In this document: positions 50,432-59,640 of the stretch, one piece after another
How positions within the stretch are numbered: position 1 is the stretch's first letter
Layout: each line of letters opens with the position of its first letter
Assembly (NCBI GenBank): GCA_000017645.1
Contig: CP000781.1
Coordinates: forward strand, 3,521,501-3,585,500
Source: Xanthobacter autotrophicus Py2
Lineage (GTDB): Bacteria; Pseudomonadota; Alphaproteobacteria; Rhizobiales; Xanthobacteraceae
Direction: 5' to 3'
Length of the DNA: 64,000 nt
Position numbers and translations under genes: made by a program
The notes under the pieces: model-generated
Seen by the model: the letters and a program-made list of their open reading frames with translations, nothing else
What the model was told of the DNA's origin: nothing
Database searches by the model: none

Positions 50432-51799
50432 ATGTCACGGCGAGAAGTCGACCTGTTTGTCATCGGCGCGGGCTCGGGCGGGGTGCGCGCGGCGCGCATC
50501 GCGGCCCAGCACGGCGCCCGGGTGATGATGGCGGAGGAATACCGCGTCGGCGGCACCTGTGTCATCCGTGGCTGCGTGCCCAAGAAGCTGTTCGTTTATG
50601 CCGGCCGTTTCGCCCACGATATCGAGGATATGGCTGGCTTCGGCTGGCGGGTGACCGAGCCGGAGTTCGACTGGCTGACCCTCGTCGCCAACAAGGACAA
50701 GGAGATCGCCCGCCTCGAGGCCATCTACCGCCGCAATGCGGAGAATGCCGGGGTGGAGGTGGTGGCCTCCCGCGCCGTGGTGGTGGGCCCCAACTCGGTC
50801 CGTCTCCTCGCCACCGGGGAGGAGATCGGGGCCCGCTACATCCTTCTCGCCACCGGCGCCCGGCCGGCGCTGGGCCCGGCCATTCCGGGCTGTGAGCTCG
50901 CCATCACCTCCAACGAGGCGTTCAACCTCACCCATTTCCCCAACCGCATCCTGGTGCAGGGCGCCGGCTATATCGCGGTGGAATTCGCCGGCCTGTTCCG
51001 CGCGCTGGGGGCCGATGTCACCCTGGTCTATCGCGCCGACAAGGTGCTGCGCGGCTTCGACGGGGAGATCCGCGACCATCTGGAAGCCGAGATGACCCGC
51101 GCCGGCATCCACCTCAAGCCGGGACGAACCCTGACCTCCATCGAGGTGATCAACGGCGGCAAGCGGGTCACCCTGTCGGATGGCTCGGTGGTCGAGGTGG
51201 ACGACGTGATGCTCGCCCTCGGCCGCATTCCCAACACGGCCCATCTGGGCCTCGACACGGTCGGGGTGAAGCTCGACGAAGTGGGCGCCGTGGTGGTGGA
51301 TGAGACGGGCGCGACCAACGTGCCGTCCATCTATGCGGTGGGCGACGTGACCAACCGCATCAACCTGACCCCGGTCGCCATCCGCGAGGGCCATGCCTTC
51401 GCCGACACGGTGTTCGGCAACAAGCCCTGGACCGTGGACCACTCCCTGGTGGCCACCGCGGTCTTCTCCGAGCCGGAGATCGGCACCGTGGGCCTCTCGG
51501 AAGAGGCGGCTCGCGCCCTCGGCCGGCCCATCGACATCTACAGCACCTCGTTCCGCCCGCTGAAGGCGACGCTCTCGGGCCGCGAGACCCGCACCTTCAT
51601 GAAGCTGGTGGTGGACAAGGAGAGCGACGTGGTGCTCGGCTGCCACATCATGGGCGATGCGGCGTCCGAGATGATCCAGCTCGCCGGCGTGGCGCTGGGG
51701 CTGAAGGCGAAGAAGGCGGATTTCGACCGCACCGTCGCCGTGCACCCCACCTCCGCCGAGGAACTGGTGACCCTGCGCACGCCCACGCGCAGCGTCTGA
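50432..51799 (+). CDS. gor: Glutathione-disulfide reductase
   Basis: A 455-residue pyridine nucleotide-disulfide oxidoreductase that regenerates glutathione. FAD loop GAGSGGVRAARIAAQHG, redox disulfide C43-V-I-R-G-C48 in GGTCVIRGCVPKK, NAD(P) loop GAGYIAVEFAGLFRALG, second FAD motif IYAVGDVT, and the C-terminal His-Glu pair VAVHPTSAEE. The redox site reads IRG where most glutathione reductases have NVG, as in other alphaproteobacterial Gor proteins. The palindromic repeat begins 76 bases past the stop. Confidence 0.95.
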   Translation: MSRREVDLFVIGAGSGGVRAARIAAQHGARVMMAEEYRVGGTCVIRGCVPKKLFVYAGRFAHDIEDMAGFGWRVTEPEFDWLTLVANKDKEIARLEAIYRRNAENAGVEVVASRAVVVGPNSVRLLATGEEIGARYILLATGARPALGPAIPGCELAITSNEAFNLTHFPNRILVQGAGYIAVEFAGLFRALGADVTLVYRADKVLRGFDGEIRDHLEAEMTRAGIHLKPGRTLTSIEVINGGKRVTLSDGSVVEVDDVMLALGRIPNTAHLGLDTVGVKLDEVGAVVVDETGATNVPSIYAVGDVTNRINLTPVAIREGHAFADTVFGNKPWTVDHSLVATAVFSEPEIGTVGLSEEAARALGRPIDIYSTSFRPLKATLSGRETRTFMKLVVDKESDVVLGCHIMGDAASEMIQLAGVALGLKAKKADFDRTVAVHPTSAEELVTLRTPTRSV

Positions 51800-51861
51800 C
51801 CGGGGGGCGGGGTGTCGCCACCGTTCCGATCCCCTTGGGACCGGAACGGATGTGGTGCGGC

Positions 51862-51875
51862 GCGCTCAGAGCCGG
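51862..51875. repeat. 14-base direct repeat, left of repeat copy 2
   Basis: GCGCTCAGAGCCGG, identical to 52073-52086 on the other side of the element; candidate target-site duplication. Confidence 0.7.
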
Positions 51876-52072
51876 TTGAAATTCACGCCAATTGGCGCTT
51901 GCAGCCCTCACCGGGCTTTACCACCGTCATGGCCGGGTTTGACCCGGCCATCCACGGGGATGGGCAGGGAACTCAGCTCCGAGCGGAGCACAAGCGGCTC
52001 GGCGTGGATGCCCGGGTCAAGCCCGGGCATGACGAGGGTTATGGCGGGATGCCCTCTCGAATGTCCAAACGG
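51876..52072. repeat. Palindromic interspersed repeat, copy 2
   Basis: A 197-base element, the partner of 33490-33688. It starts TTGAAATTCACGCCAATTGG, carries hairpin 1 TGGCCGGG-TTTGA-CCCGGCCA and hairpin 2 GCCCGGG-TCAAG-CCCGGGC, and ends CGAATGTCCAAACGG. It lies between gor and the SHOCT gene. Both sides carry the same 14-base direct repeat, as if the element inserted with a target duplication. It has no protein-coding capacity. Confidence 0.82.
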
Positions 52073-52086
52073 GCGCTCAGAGCCGG
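52073..52086. repeat. 14-base direct repeat, right of repeat copy 2
   Basis: GCGCTCAGAGCCGG. It includes the stop codon (minus strand TGA at 52079-52077) and the last codons of the SHOCT gene, so the left copy at 51862-51875 is a displaced copy of that gene's end. Confidence 0.7.
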
Positions 52087-52967
52087 CTGAGCAGCTCGGC
52101 CTTCTTGGTGCTGAACTCCTGGTCGCTCAGGATGCCCTTGGCGTGGAGATCGGCCAGCTTCTCGATGGCGGAGATCACCTCGTTCTGGCCCAGTGGCGGC
52201 AGGGGATTGCCGAAGGTCTGGGGCTGCGGCGCATAGGTCTGCTGCTGCGGGGGGGGCGGCGGCGGATCGTAGACCGGCGGCGGCGGGGCGTAGGCCTGAG
52301 CCGGGGCCTGGGGCGCGCCGCTCACGATGGGCAGGTTGGAGACGAACACCGTGCCGTACTGGCTGGTGAAGGTGAGGGAGCCCGAGCCGCCCTGCTGCTG
52401 GGAGAAGCCGCCGATCTGGTGGTCGAGGCTGTCATAGACCGTCACCTGACCGTTTAGGTCGATGGCGAGGCGATGCGATCCCGGGAAATAGGCGTAGCGC
52501 ACCGAGTTCTGCGCGCCGGTGCTGGCCGGCTGGCCAAGATCGGCCGGCCACCAGTTGAAATTGCCCGAGGCGTCCGGAATGAACAGGCTGGACTGGTTGC
52601 CTCCCATCCCCATCCCGCCGCCGCTCGACTGCCACTGCCCGCTCCCGGAATAGCCGCCGCCCTGACTCTGGGACTGGAAGCTTCCGCTCTGGGTGAGGCC
52701 GGGCTGGTTGGCGACGAGGTTCGACAATTCGCTGCACAGGCCGTCCACGCGGCCCTTCAGGTAATTGTTGAACATGTCCGAGACCATGGTCATCCCGCCG
52801 CGCATCCACTGGCCGGATCCGCCGAACTCGGGATGGCTGAACTGGGCCATCGAACCGTTGCCGGCGATCACCGAGAACAGCATGGAGGTGACGGCATCCG
52901 GGCTGAAGCCGGTGCGCTGGGAGATGGCGTTGATGGCCGCCTGGCCTTCGGGCGAAAGTTGAGGCAT
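52077..52967 (-). CDS. SHOCT-domain protein with low-complexity linker
   Basis: A 296-residue protein. The N-terminal part (QLSPEGQAAINAISQRTGFSPDAVTSMLFSVIAGNGSMAQF) is helical; residues 115-150 are Ser/Gly/Gln-rich (QSQSQGGGYSGSGQW); a beta-rich middle follows (FNWWPADLGQPA, YAYFPGSHRLAIDLNG); then a Pro-rich stretch (YAPPPPVYDPPPPPPQQQ). It ends with a SHOCT domain (VISAIEKLADLHAKGILSDQEFSTKKAELLSRL), a short helical hairpin found at protein ends that mediates oligomer contacts. No signal peptide. The stop lies inside the direct repeat bordering the palindromic element. Role unknown. Confidence 0.82.
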   Translation of the reverse strand: MPQLSPEGQAAINAISQRTGFSPDAVTSMLFSVIAGNGSMAQFSHPEFGGSGQWMRGGMTMVSDMFNNYLKGRVDGLCSELSNLVANQPGLTQSGSFQSQSQGGGYSGSGQWQSSGGGMGMGGNQSSLFIPDASGNFNWWPADLGQPASTGAQNSVRYAYFPGSHRLAIDLNGQVTVYDSLDHQIGGFSQQQGGSGSLTFTSQYGTVFVSNLPIVSGAPQAPAQAYAPPPPVYDPPPPPPQQQTYAPQPQTFGNPLPPLGQNEVISAIEKLADLHAKGILSDQEFSTKKAELLSRL

Positions 52968-53140
52968 GAGGCTCCTGTTGTCGTTCGAACTGCGGGCGCA
53001 AGATCGCGCAAGCGTGTAGGCGCAAGCATTTCTTCTACCACGGCTTGCGGACAGTTCGCCGACAGAATCCGCCACGGCGGGCGGGGCACCCATGCAGCAG
53101 GCACGGAGCGGGGAACCGCTCCGGCGCTATGATTAGCCGC

Positions 53141-54412
53141 CTATTGATTGTGCCCGAACAGCCGACCCTTCTCGGCCCACAGCACGAACACCAGCGCGAT
53201 GGCGCCGAGCACCATGTAGCCCAGGCTCAGCGGCAGCACCGTGCCGTCGAAGGCGCGGCCCACGAAATAGCCGAGCACGGACGCCATCAGGGTGGTGAAG
53301 CCGCCGATGAAGGAGGAGGCGGTTCCGGCCACCGCGCCCAGCGGCTCCATGGCCATGGAATTGAAGTTCGGCACCGTGAGCGCGAACAGGAACTGCCCCG
53401 CCCCGACGAGGCCGCAGAACAGGATCAGCGGCGGCTTGCCGCCATAGGCGAGGCTGGCTGCCACCATCAGGGCCCCCACGGTGATGAAGCCGCAGATGCC
53501 GCCATGGGACAGCCGCCGCATGCCGATCCGCCGCACCAGCGCGGCGTTGGTGAAGGAGGCCACCGCCATGATGCCCGCCACCGCGGCGAACGCCACCGGG
53601 AACAGGTTGCCCAGCTTGTAGACATCGGTCTGGAACACCTGGGAGGCGGAGCCCACATAGGCCATCAGCGATCCCATCATCAGGCCGATGGCCACCGCAT
53701 AGCCTGCCGCGCGGCGGGTGGTGAGGGTGAGCACCACGGCCTTGCCGATGGCCCGGAACGAGAAGGGGATGCGATATTCTGGATGCAGCGTCTCCGGCAT
53801 GCGCAGGCCGAACCAGACCAGCAGCGCCACCGCCAGCGTGAGCATGGCGATGAAGATGAGGTGCCAGGAGCCGAAGGCGAGGATCAGGCTGCCCAGCGCC
53901 GGCGCCAGGATGGGCACGGTGAGGAACACCATCATGGCCAGTGACATGATGCGCGCCATCTCGCGCCCCTCGAACCGGTCGCGCACGATGGCGATGGCCA
54001 GCACCCGGCCCGAGGCCGCGCCCACGCCCTGGATCACGCGCGCGGCGATCAGCACGTTGAAATCCCGTGTGAACAGGGCAATCAGCGTGCCCACCGCATA
54101 GATGGCGAGGCCCGCGAACAGGATCGGCCGGCGGCCCACCACGTCGGAGATGGGGCCGTAGAGGAACTGCGCGGAGCCGATGCCTAGCAGGTAGGCATAC
54201 ACCATCACCTGCACGTCATTGGCGTTGGCGAGGGCGAAGTCCTCCCGGATGGCGCCGAAGGCGGGCAAGAGGTTGTCGATGGAGAAGGCCGTCATGCCGA
54301 TGAGCAGGGCGATGAGGGCGACGAATTCGAGGAACGGCGGCCGGGTGGGCGCCGTCGCCTTCGCCGGGATGGACGCGTTGCGGGGCGCGGGGGCGCGCTC
54401 GGGATGGGACAT
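53141..54412 (-). CDS. Bcr/CflA-type multidrug efflux transporter (MFS, DHA1)
   Basis: A 423-residue inner-membrane protein with 12 predicted helices of the major facilitator superfamily, drug:H+ antiporter 1 group. Motif A is [23 protein letters not shown], motif [22 protein letters not shown], and motif [22 protein letters not shown] 54412 starts [12 protein letters not shown]; a second ATG upstream adds five residues. It exports drugs such as bicyclomycin or chloramphenicol, or cysteine-type metabolites. It is divergent from the DAHP synthase gene. Confidence 0.9.
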   Translation of the reverse strand: MSHPERAPAPRNASIPAKATAPTRPPFLEFVALIALLIGMTAFSIDNLLPAFGAIREDFALANANDVQVMVYAYLLGIGSAQFLYGPISDVVGRRPILFAGLAIYAVGTLIALFTRDFNVLIAARVIQGVGAASGRVLAIAIVRDRFEGREMARIMSLAMMVFLTVPILAPALGSLILAFGSWHLIFIAMLTLAVALLVWFGLRMPETLHPEYRIPFSFRAIGKAVVLTLTTRRAAGYAVAIGLMMGSLMAYVGSASQVFQTDVYKLGNLFPVAFAAVAGIMAVASFTNAALVRRIGMRRLSHGGICGFITVGALMVAASLAYGGKPPLILFCGLVGAGQFLFALTVPNFNSMAMEPLGAVAGTASSFIGGFTTLMASVLGYFVGRAFDGTVLPLSLGYMVLGAIALVFVLWAEKGRLFGHNQ

Positions 54413-54703
54413 GGAACGCTCTGGCATTGGACGTGTCCCGCAACAGACACGGCTGTGAGGCGCGGCGCGCGGGGAGGGGCGACCGGCAAGGGGGCGGATG
54501 GGCCAAGGACACATAGGCGATGGCGCCGGCAAGGAGAAGGGCCGCCGTCCGATGACACCGAACCGTGTTTGCGGCGCGTCCTTTCGGCGCGGCGCGGGTT
54601 CGTGTATAAGCCCGCCTTCCGGCCCCGCGAACACAAGAGGAACGCAAGGGCTGGACCCGGTGTCGGACGAGCCGGCCCGGTTTTTGAGAACATGGAGAGT
54701 GAA

Positions 54704-56140
54704 ATGGTGACCCGCCCGCAATCCGCTCCCGTCCCTGGCGCCGAGGCTTCTCGCCGCGCCGAAGGCTGGCGTCCGGATAGCTGGCGATTTTATCCCGGCG
54801 TGCAGATGCCCAATTATCCGGACAAGGCAGAACTCGCCGAGGTGGAAGCCAAGCTTGCCTCCTACCCGCCCCTCGTCTTCGCCGGCGAGGCGCGCCGCCT
54901 GAAGGCGGAGATCGCCAAGGTCGCCCGCGGCGAAGCCTTCCTTTTGCAGGGCGGCGACTGCGCCGAGAGCTTCGACGAGCATTCGGCCGACAACATCCGC
55001 GATTTCTTCCGCGTCTTCCTGCAGATGGCGGTGGTGCTCACGTTCGCCGGCGGCTCGCCGGTGGTGAAGGTGGGCCGCATCGCCGGCCAGTTCGCCAAGC
55101 CGAGGTCTTCGGATACCGAGACCGAGAATGGCGTGACCCTGCCCAGCTACCGCGGCGACATCGTCAACGACATCGCCTTCACGGAAGCGGCCCGCGTGCC
55201 GGATCCGCGCCGGCAGATCGAGGCGTACCGCCAGTCGGCGGCCACCCTCAACCTGCTGCGCGCCTTCGCCAACGGCGGCTATGCCAACCTTGAGAACGCC
55301 CACCAGTGGATGCTGGGCTTCGTGAAGGACAGCCCCCAGTCCTCGCGCTACCAGGAACTCGCGAACCGCATCACCGAGGCGCTCGACTTCATGCGCGCCT
55401 GCGGGATCAATCCGCAGAGCCACCCGGAAATGCGGACCACGGACTTCTTCACCAGCCACGAGGCGCTGCTGCTCGGCTACGAGCAGGCGCTGACGCGGGT
55501 GGATTCCACCTCCGGCGACTGGTACGCCACCTCCGGCCACCTGTTGTGGATCGGCGACCGCACCCGCCAGCCGGACCATGCGCATGTCGAGTATTTCCGC
55601 GGCATCCGCAATCCGATCGGCATCAAGTGCGGCCCCTCCATCACCGGGGACGGCCTCATCCGCCTCTTGGACATGCTGCAGCCCGACAATGAGCCGGGCC
55701 GCATCACCCTCATCTGCCGCTTCGGCGCCGACAAGGTGGGCGACTACCTGCCGGGCCTGATCCGCGCGGTGGAGAAGGAGGGGCGCGTGGTGGCGTGGTC
55801 GTGCGATCCCATGCACGGCAACACCATCAAGGCGGCGTCGGGCTACAAGACCCGGCCGTTCGAGCGCATCCAGTCGGAGATCCGCTCGTTCTTCGACATC
55901 CATGCGGCCGAAGGCACCTTCGCCGGCGGCGTGCACCTGGAGATGACGGGCAAGAACGTCACCGAGTGCACCGGCGGCGCCCGCGCCATCTCGGACGAGG
56001 ACCTGCGCGATCGCTACCACACCTATTGCGATCCGCGCCTCAACGCCGAGCAGGCCATCGAGACCGCCTTCCTGGTGGCCGAGCTGCTGAAGCGCGAGCG
56101 CCTCGCCCGCGGCCGCCCGGAGGTGGTGGCGGCGGAGTGA
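54704..56140 (+). CDS. Class II DAHP synthase
   Basis: A 478-residue 3-deoxy-7-phosphoheptulonate synthase of the plant-like class II type, which joins phosphoenolpyruvate and erythrose-4-phosphate in the first shikimate step. Signatures are [80 protein letters not shown] (catalytic Cys and His region), [18 protein letters not shown] and [13 protein letters not shown] 54704 has GGAG 7 bases upstream; ATG 54692 (four residues earlier) is also possible. It is followed by a perfect terminator. Confidence 0.95.
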   Translation: MVTRPQSAPVPGAEASRRAEGWRPDSWRFYPGVQMPNYPDKAELAEVEAKLASYPPLVFAGEARRLKAEIAKVARGEAFLLQGGDCAESFDEHSADNIRDFFRVFLQMAVVLTFAGGSPVVKVGRIAGQFAKPRSSDTETENGVTLPSYRGDIVNDIAFTEAARVPDPRRQIEAYRQSAATLNLLRAFANGGYANLENAHQWMLGFVKDSPQSSRYQELANRITEALDFMRACGINPQSHPEMRTTDFFTSHEALLLGYEQALTRVDSTSGDWYATSGHLLWIGDRTRQPDHAHVEYFRGIRNPIGIKCGPSITGDGLIRLLDMLQPDNEPGRITLICRFGADKVGDYLPGLIRAVEKEGRVVAWSCDPMHGNTIKAASGYKTRPFERIQSEIRSFFDIHAAEGTFAGGVHLEMTGKNVTECTGGARAISDEDLRDRYHTYCDPRLNAEQAIETAFLVAELLKRERLARGRPEVVAAE

Positions 56141-56185
56141 TCCGCTTTACTGCAAGGTAGCGGCCGGCGACGGCCATGACGATCG

Positions 56186-56220
56186 GCGCCCCCGGGAGGA
56201 TCTCCCGGGGGCGCTTTTTT
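56186..56220 (+). terminator. Rho-independent terminator of DAHP synthase
   Basis: Perfect 13-base stem GCGCCCCCGGGAG / CTCCCGGGGGCGC, loop GAT, then TTTTTT. Confidence 0.93.
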
Positions 56221-56267
56221 GTGGGGTGGCGGGGGAGACCTGGCCGGGCCTCTGCGTTGTTACTGGT

Positions 56268-57344
56268 TTACTGGCGCTTCGGCTTGTCGATGACGAATTC
56301 CGTGGCGCCGCCGTCGGCCTTGCCGTCGAACCAGACCAGCACCCGGTAGTGGTTGTCGTCTTCCGCCAGCACCAGCAGGGTTTCGGCTTTCTCGCTGTTG
56401 GAAACGCCGGGCAGGGTGCCGAGCGGGCGGGCCGTATCGCCGTCCTTGCCGCTCCACAGCCACACCTGCGCGTCCGGGATCGGGGCGGGGCCGGGCTTCT
56501 CGCAATTGTAGGCAGCCGTCCCGCGGGCATCATTGCTCCGCCCGCTGAGAACGAGCACGCCGTCCTTGACCCGCGCCAGATCGCGGATGCCCACATTGTC
56601 GCCCAGGGCCAGCGGGCTTGCCTTCGCAGTGAAGGGCTTCCCGGAGAACAACGCCTCCACCTTTGCGCGGACCACGAAGGCGTTGCCAGCGATGCAAGGC
56701 CCGCGCAGGCCGAACAGGGCCTCGTCGTCGAGGATGGCGAGGCCCTCCACCGTCACGCCGTTCTCGTCGAGTTTCTTTGGGGCAAACTGCCCGATGTCCG
56801 GCAGGTTAGCGATGGCCGGGCCAAGGGTCGCCGCGGACTCGATCTGCGGCGCCACCGTCTCGGCATCGAATGGGAACGTTGGCCGGCCGGTGGCCGAATC
56901 CACCGGAAAGCGCAGCACATGGTAACGCGAGGGCTGAAGCTTGCCCTTGCGCGACAGTCCATGGGAGCCGGTGATGTAGAAATAGCCGGGGGCGCCTGCC
57001 GCGCGCGGCGCCACATAGGCGACGCCCTCCGCGTCCAGTTCCTTCATCTTCTTGTCGCCGTCGCGCGATGGCAGCAGGCCGATGACCTCCTTCGGGACGA
57101 TGGTGGTGCCGTCGATCTCGAAGAACTGGGCGAAGCGCCCCTCGTCATTCACCACCAGGCAGCGGTTGGTGTCGGGCACGCAGGCGGCGCCGCTCAGGGC
57201 CTCGTTGGCCCTGTTGTCGTTGCCGTCTTCCTGGCGGAAGGGCGGCGGCTTGACTTGCCATGTCTGCTGCGGCGGGCTGACGATGTCCGCAGAGGCGAAC
57301 TGGGTCGAGAACAACAACAGCCCGACCGATGCCGCGAAGCGCAT
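56268..57344 (-). CDS. DUF3616 exported protein
   Basis: A 358-residue secreted protein. The signal is MRFAASVGLLLFSTQFASA. The DUF3616 domain is seen from NRANEALSGAACVPDTNRCLVVNDEGRFAQFFEI through YFYITGSHGLSRKG and DENGVTVEGLAILDDEALFGLRGP to ETLLVLAEDDNHYRVLVWFDG. The pattern suggests a beta-propeller or phosphatase-like fold of unknown activity. ATG 57344 has GGGAGG about 6 bases upstream; an ATG at 57359 adds five residues. Monocistronic. Confidence 0.85.
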   Translation of the reverse strand: MRFAASVGLLLFSTQFASADIVSPPQQTWQVKPPPFRQEDGNDNRANEALSGAACVPDTNRCLVVNDEGRFAQFFEIDGTTIVPKEVIGLLPSRDGDKKMKELDAEGVAYVAPRAAGAPGYFYITGSHGLSRKGKLQPSRYHVLRFPVDSATGRPTFPFDAETVAPQIESAATLGPAIANLPDIGQFAPKKLDENGVTVEGLAILDDEALFGLRGPCIAGNAFVVRAKVEALFSGKPFTAKASPLALGDNVGIRDLARVKDGVLVLSGRSNDARGTAAYNCEKPGPAPIPDAQVWLWSGKDGDTARPLGTLPGVSNSEKAETLLVLAEDDNHYRVLVWFDGKADGGATEFVIDKPKRQ

Positions 57345-57415
57345 GATGGCCTCCCGCATAAATAGAACATAGACATAAACTATACTTTGTCGTGTGGTCG
57401 CGCCAGCGTCGGCCC

Positions 57416-57445
57416 AAAAGAAAGGCCCTCCCGGTGGGGAGGGCC
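57416..57445 (-). terminator. Terminator after the orphan binding protein
   Basis: Nine-base stem GGCCCTCCC / GGGAGGGCC, loop of 4, followed on the minus strand by TTTCTTTT. It lies 60 bases past the binding-protein stop. Confidence 0.85.
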
Positions 57446-57505
57446 GATCTGCATCGTGAGGGGCCGGCGCGCGGCCCGCGGTAGGTGGTTTAAGAGCGCC
57501 CCGTC

Positions 57506-58744
57506 CTACTTCACCAGCGGGCAGCCGCCGTCCTTGAGCGGGCGGAAGGCATCGTTGGCGGGGATGGTGGCGACCACCTCGTAGAGGTCCCACGGGCCCT
57601 TGGAGTCGGCCGGTTTCTTCACCTTGAAGAGGTACATGGGGTGGGTGGCGCGACCGTCGATGCGCACTTCGCCCTTGCCGAACAGCGGGTCGTCGATGGG
57701 GGTGGCGCGCATCTGCTCCATCACCTTGGGCGCGTCCTTGGTCTTGGCGTCCTTGATGGCGTTGAGATAGTGCAGCGCGCTGGAATACACGCCGGCCTGC
57801 GCGCTAGTCGGCATCTTGCCGCCGAACTTCTCGGCGAAGCGCTTGGAGAAGGCGCGGGTGTCGTCGTTGAGGTCCCAGTAGAAGGCCTCGGTGAGCAGCA
57901 GGCCCTGCGCGGCGGTCAGCCCCATCGCCTTCACGTCGGAGGAGAAGATCAGCAGCCCGGCCAGCGACTGGCCGCCCTGGGTGATGCCGAACTCGGAAGC
58001 CTGCTTGATGGCGTTGATGAGGTCGCCGCCGGCATTGGCGAGGCCGATCACCTTGGCGCCGGAGGACTGCGCCTGCACCAGGAAGGACGAGAAGTCGGTG
58101 GCGGAGAGCGGGTGCTTCACGCTGCCGGCGACCTTGCCGCCCGCGGCCTTCACGGCGGCGGCCGCGTCACGCTCCAGCGCCGCGCCGAAGGCATAGTCGG
58201 CGGTGATGAAGAACCAGGGCGAGCCGCCCTGCTTGGTGATCGCCGAACCGGTGCCGTTGGCGAGCGCCCAGGTGTCGTAGGTCCAGTGCACGGTGTTGGG
58301 CGAGCACTTGGCGCCGGTGAGGTCGGAGGTGCCGCCGCCGGAGACGAGGAAGATCTTGTTCTTCTCCCGCGTCACGTCATTCACCGCCAGCGCCACCGAG
58401 GAGGTGGTGACATCCATGATGGCGTCCACCCCGTCCTGGTCGTACCACTTGCGGGCGATGGAGGAGCCGACATCCGGCTTGTTCTGGTGGTCGGCGCCCA
58501 CCACCTCCACCTTGAAGCCCTTGTTCTTGGCCATGAAGTCCTGGGCCGCCATCTGCGCGGCCACCACCGAGCCGGGCCCGGAAATGTCGGCATAGACGCC
58601 GGACATGTCGTTGAGCACGCCGAGCTTGACGGTGGTGTCCTCGGCCCGCGCGGCGCCGGCCATGAGGCCGCAGAGCGCCGCCGCTACCAGCAGCGGTCGC
58701 GGATGGAACAGGGCGCGCGGATCGAGCGATCGACGTGACGTCAT
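57506..58744 (-). CDS. Orphan branched-chain-amino-acid-type binding protein
   Basis: A 412-residue periplasmic type I binding protein (LivJ/urea-amide family). The signal ends LCGLMAGAARA. The mature part begins VKLGVLNDMSGVYADISGPGSVVAAQMAAQDF and has VEVVGADHQNKPDVGSSIARKWYDQDGVDAIMDV and SPNTVHWTYDTWALANGTG. Such proteins bind branched-chain amino acids, amides, urea or aromatic acids. No permease or ATPase gene is adjacent, so it must use a transporter encoded elsewhere. Monocistronic, with its own terminator. Confidence 0.9.
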   Translation of the reverse strand: MTSRRSLDPRALFHPRPLLVAAALCGLMAGAARAEDTTVKLGVLNDMSGVYADISGPGSVVAAQMAAQDFMAKNKGFKVEVVGADHQNKPDVGSSIARKWYDQDGVDAIMDVTTSSVALAVNDVTREKNKIFLVSGGGTSDLTGAKCSPNTVHWTYDTWALANGTGSAITKQGGSPWFFITADYAFGAALERDAAAAVKAAGGKVAGSVKHPLSATDFSSFLVQAQSSGAKVIGLANAGGDLINAIKQASEFGITQGGQSLAGLLIFSSDVKAMGLTAAQGLLLTEAFYWDLNDDTRAFSKRFAEKFGGKMPTSAQAGVYSSALHYLNAIKDAKTKDAPKVMEQMRATPIDDPLFGKGEVRIDGRATHPMYLFKVKKPADSKGPWDLYEVVATIPANDAFRPLKDGGCPLVK

Positions 58745-58900
58745 TTAGGTCTCTCCCTTGTGATTCTTATATTTTCGCCCGGCCTGCGACAGGCCGGCGG
58801 CTGGTTCTTATGGTGTTGACGTAAGCACGGGCCGAGGCCGGGGACAATATGGGCACGGCGTCGTGATCGGCCCGGCTGGAGCCGGTCCGAGGGCAACGCC

Positions 58901-59395
58901 TCAGGCGTTCACCATGCCGGCCACGTCGGTGAAGGCGCCTTCCACCAGTTCCGCCACCAGCAGGCGGGCCGGGTCCACCGGGCCGGGCAGCGTCACCCGG
59001 CCGGGGGGCACGCGCTTGAAGCCGAAGCGGGCGTAATAAGGCTCGTCGCCCACCAGCACCACCAGGCGGTGGCCGCCTTCCTGCGCCGCCTTCAGCGCCA
59101 CCTCCATCAGCCGGGCGCCGATGCCCACCGACTGGAACGGCGGCTCCACCGTGAGCGGGCCGAGCAGCAGCGCCGGCGTGGTGCCGACGCGCACCCGCGT
59201 CAGCCGCACCGAGCCCACCAGCATGTTGCCCACCCGCGCCGTGAAGGAGAGGGCGCGCTCGTGGGGCGCCTGCTCGCGGATGCGGAAGGCGGTGCGGGCG
59301 AACCGGCCGGGGCCGAAGGTGCGCTCGTGCAGCTTGTCGATGTCGTGGTCGTCGGCCGCCGTCTCGACGGCGATGGACAGGGGAAGCTCGGTCAT
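58901..59395 (-). CDS. GNAT-family N-acetyltransferase
   Basis: A 164-residue acetyltransferase. The acetyl-CoA site is in LGPLTVEPPFQSVGIGARLMEVALKAAQEGGH (Q/R-x-x-G-x-G/A form), followed by LVVLVGDEPYYARFGFKRVPPGRV, typical of the YhbS-like group. ATG 59395 starts MTELPLSIAVETAADDHDIDKLHERTFGPGRFA. The substrate is unknown. It stands alone; the upstream 245 bases (59396-59640) carry no gene. Confidence 0.88.
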   Translation of the reverse strand: MTELPLSIAVETAADDHDIDKLHERTFGPGRFARTAFRIREQAPHERALSFTARVGNMLVGSVRLTRVRVGTTPALLLGPLTVEPPFQSVGIGARLMEVALKAAQEGGHRLVVLVGDEPYYARFGFKRVPPGRVTLPGPVDPARLLVAELVEGAFTDVAGMVNA

Positions 59396-59640
59396 GGAAG
59401 GCTCGTTTCGCGGGCAGGACGAAAGGCCCGCGAGACAGCCGGAGGGATCACCGACCGGGTCGTCAGGCGGGCAGCAGGGCACGGGCGGTCTGGGGCGCCG
59501 TGTCCTGTCGTCGTCGCTGAAGGCGGGTGACCATCACGTCCTGCACGAGAACATCTTCCTCGGGAGAGAGGCGGGCCGATACCACGGCCGTGGGGGAAGG
59601 TCCAGAGGGCGGGCGGCGATGCCCGTACCGGCCCGGCCCC

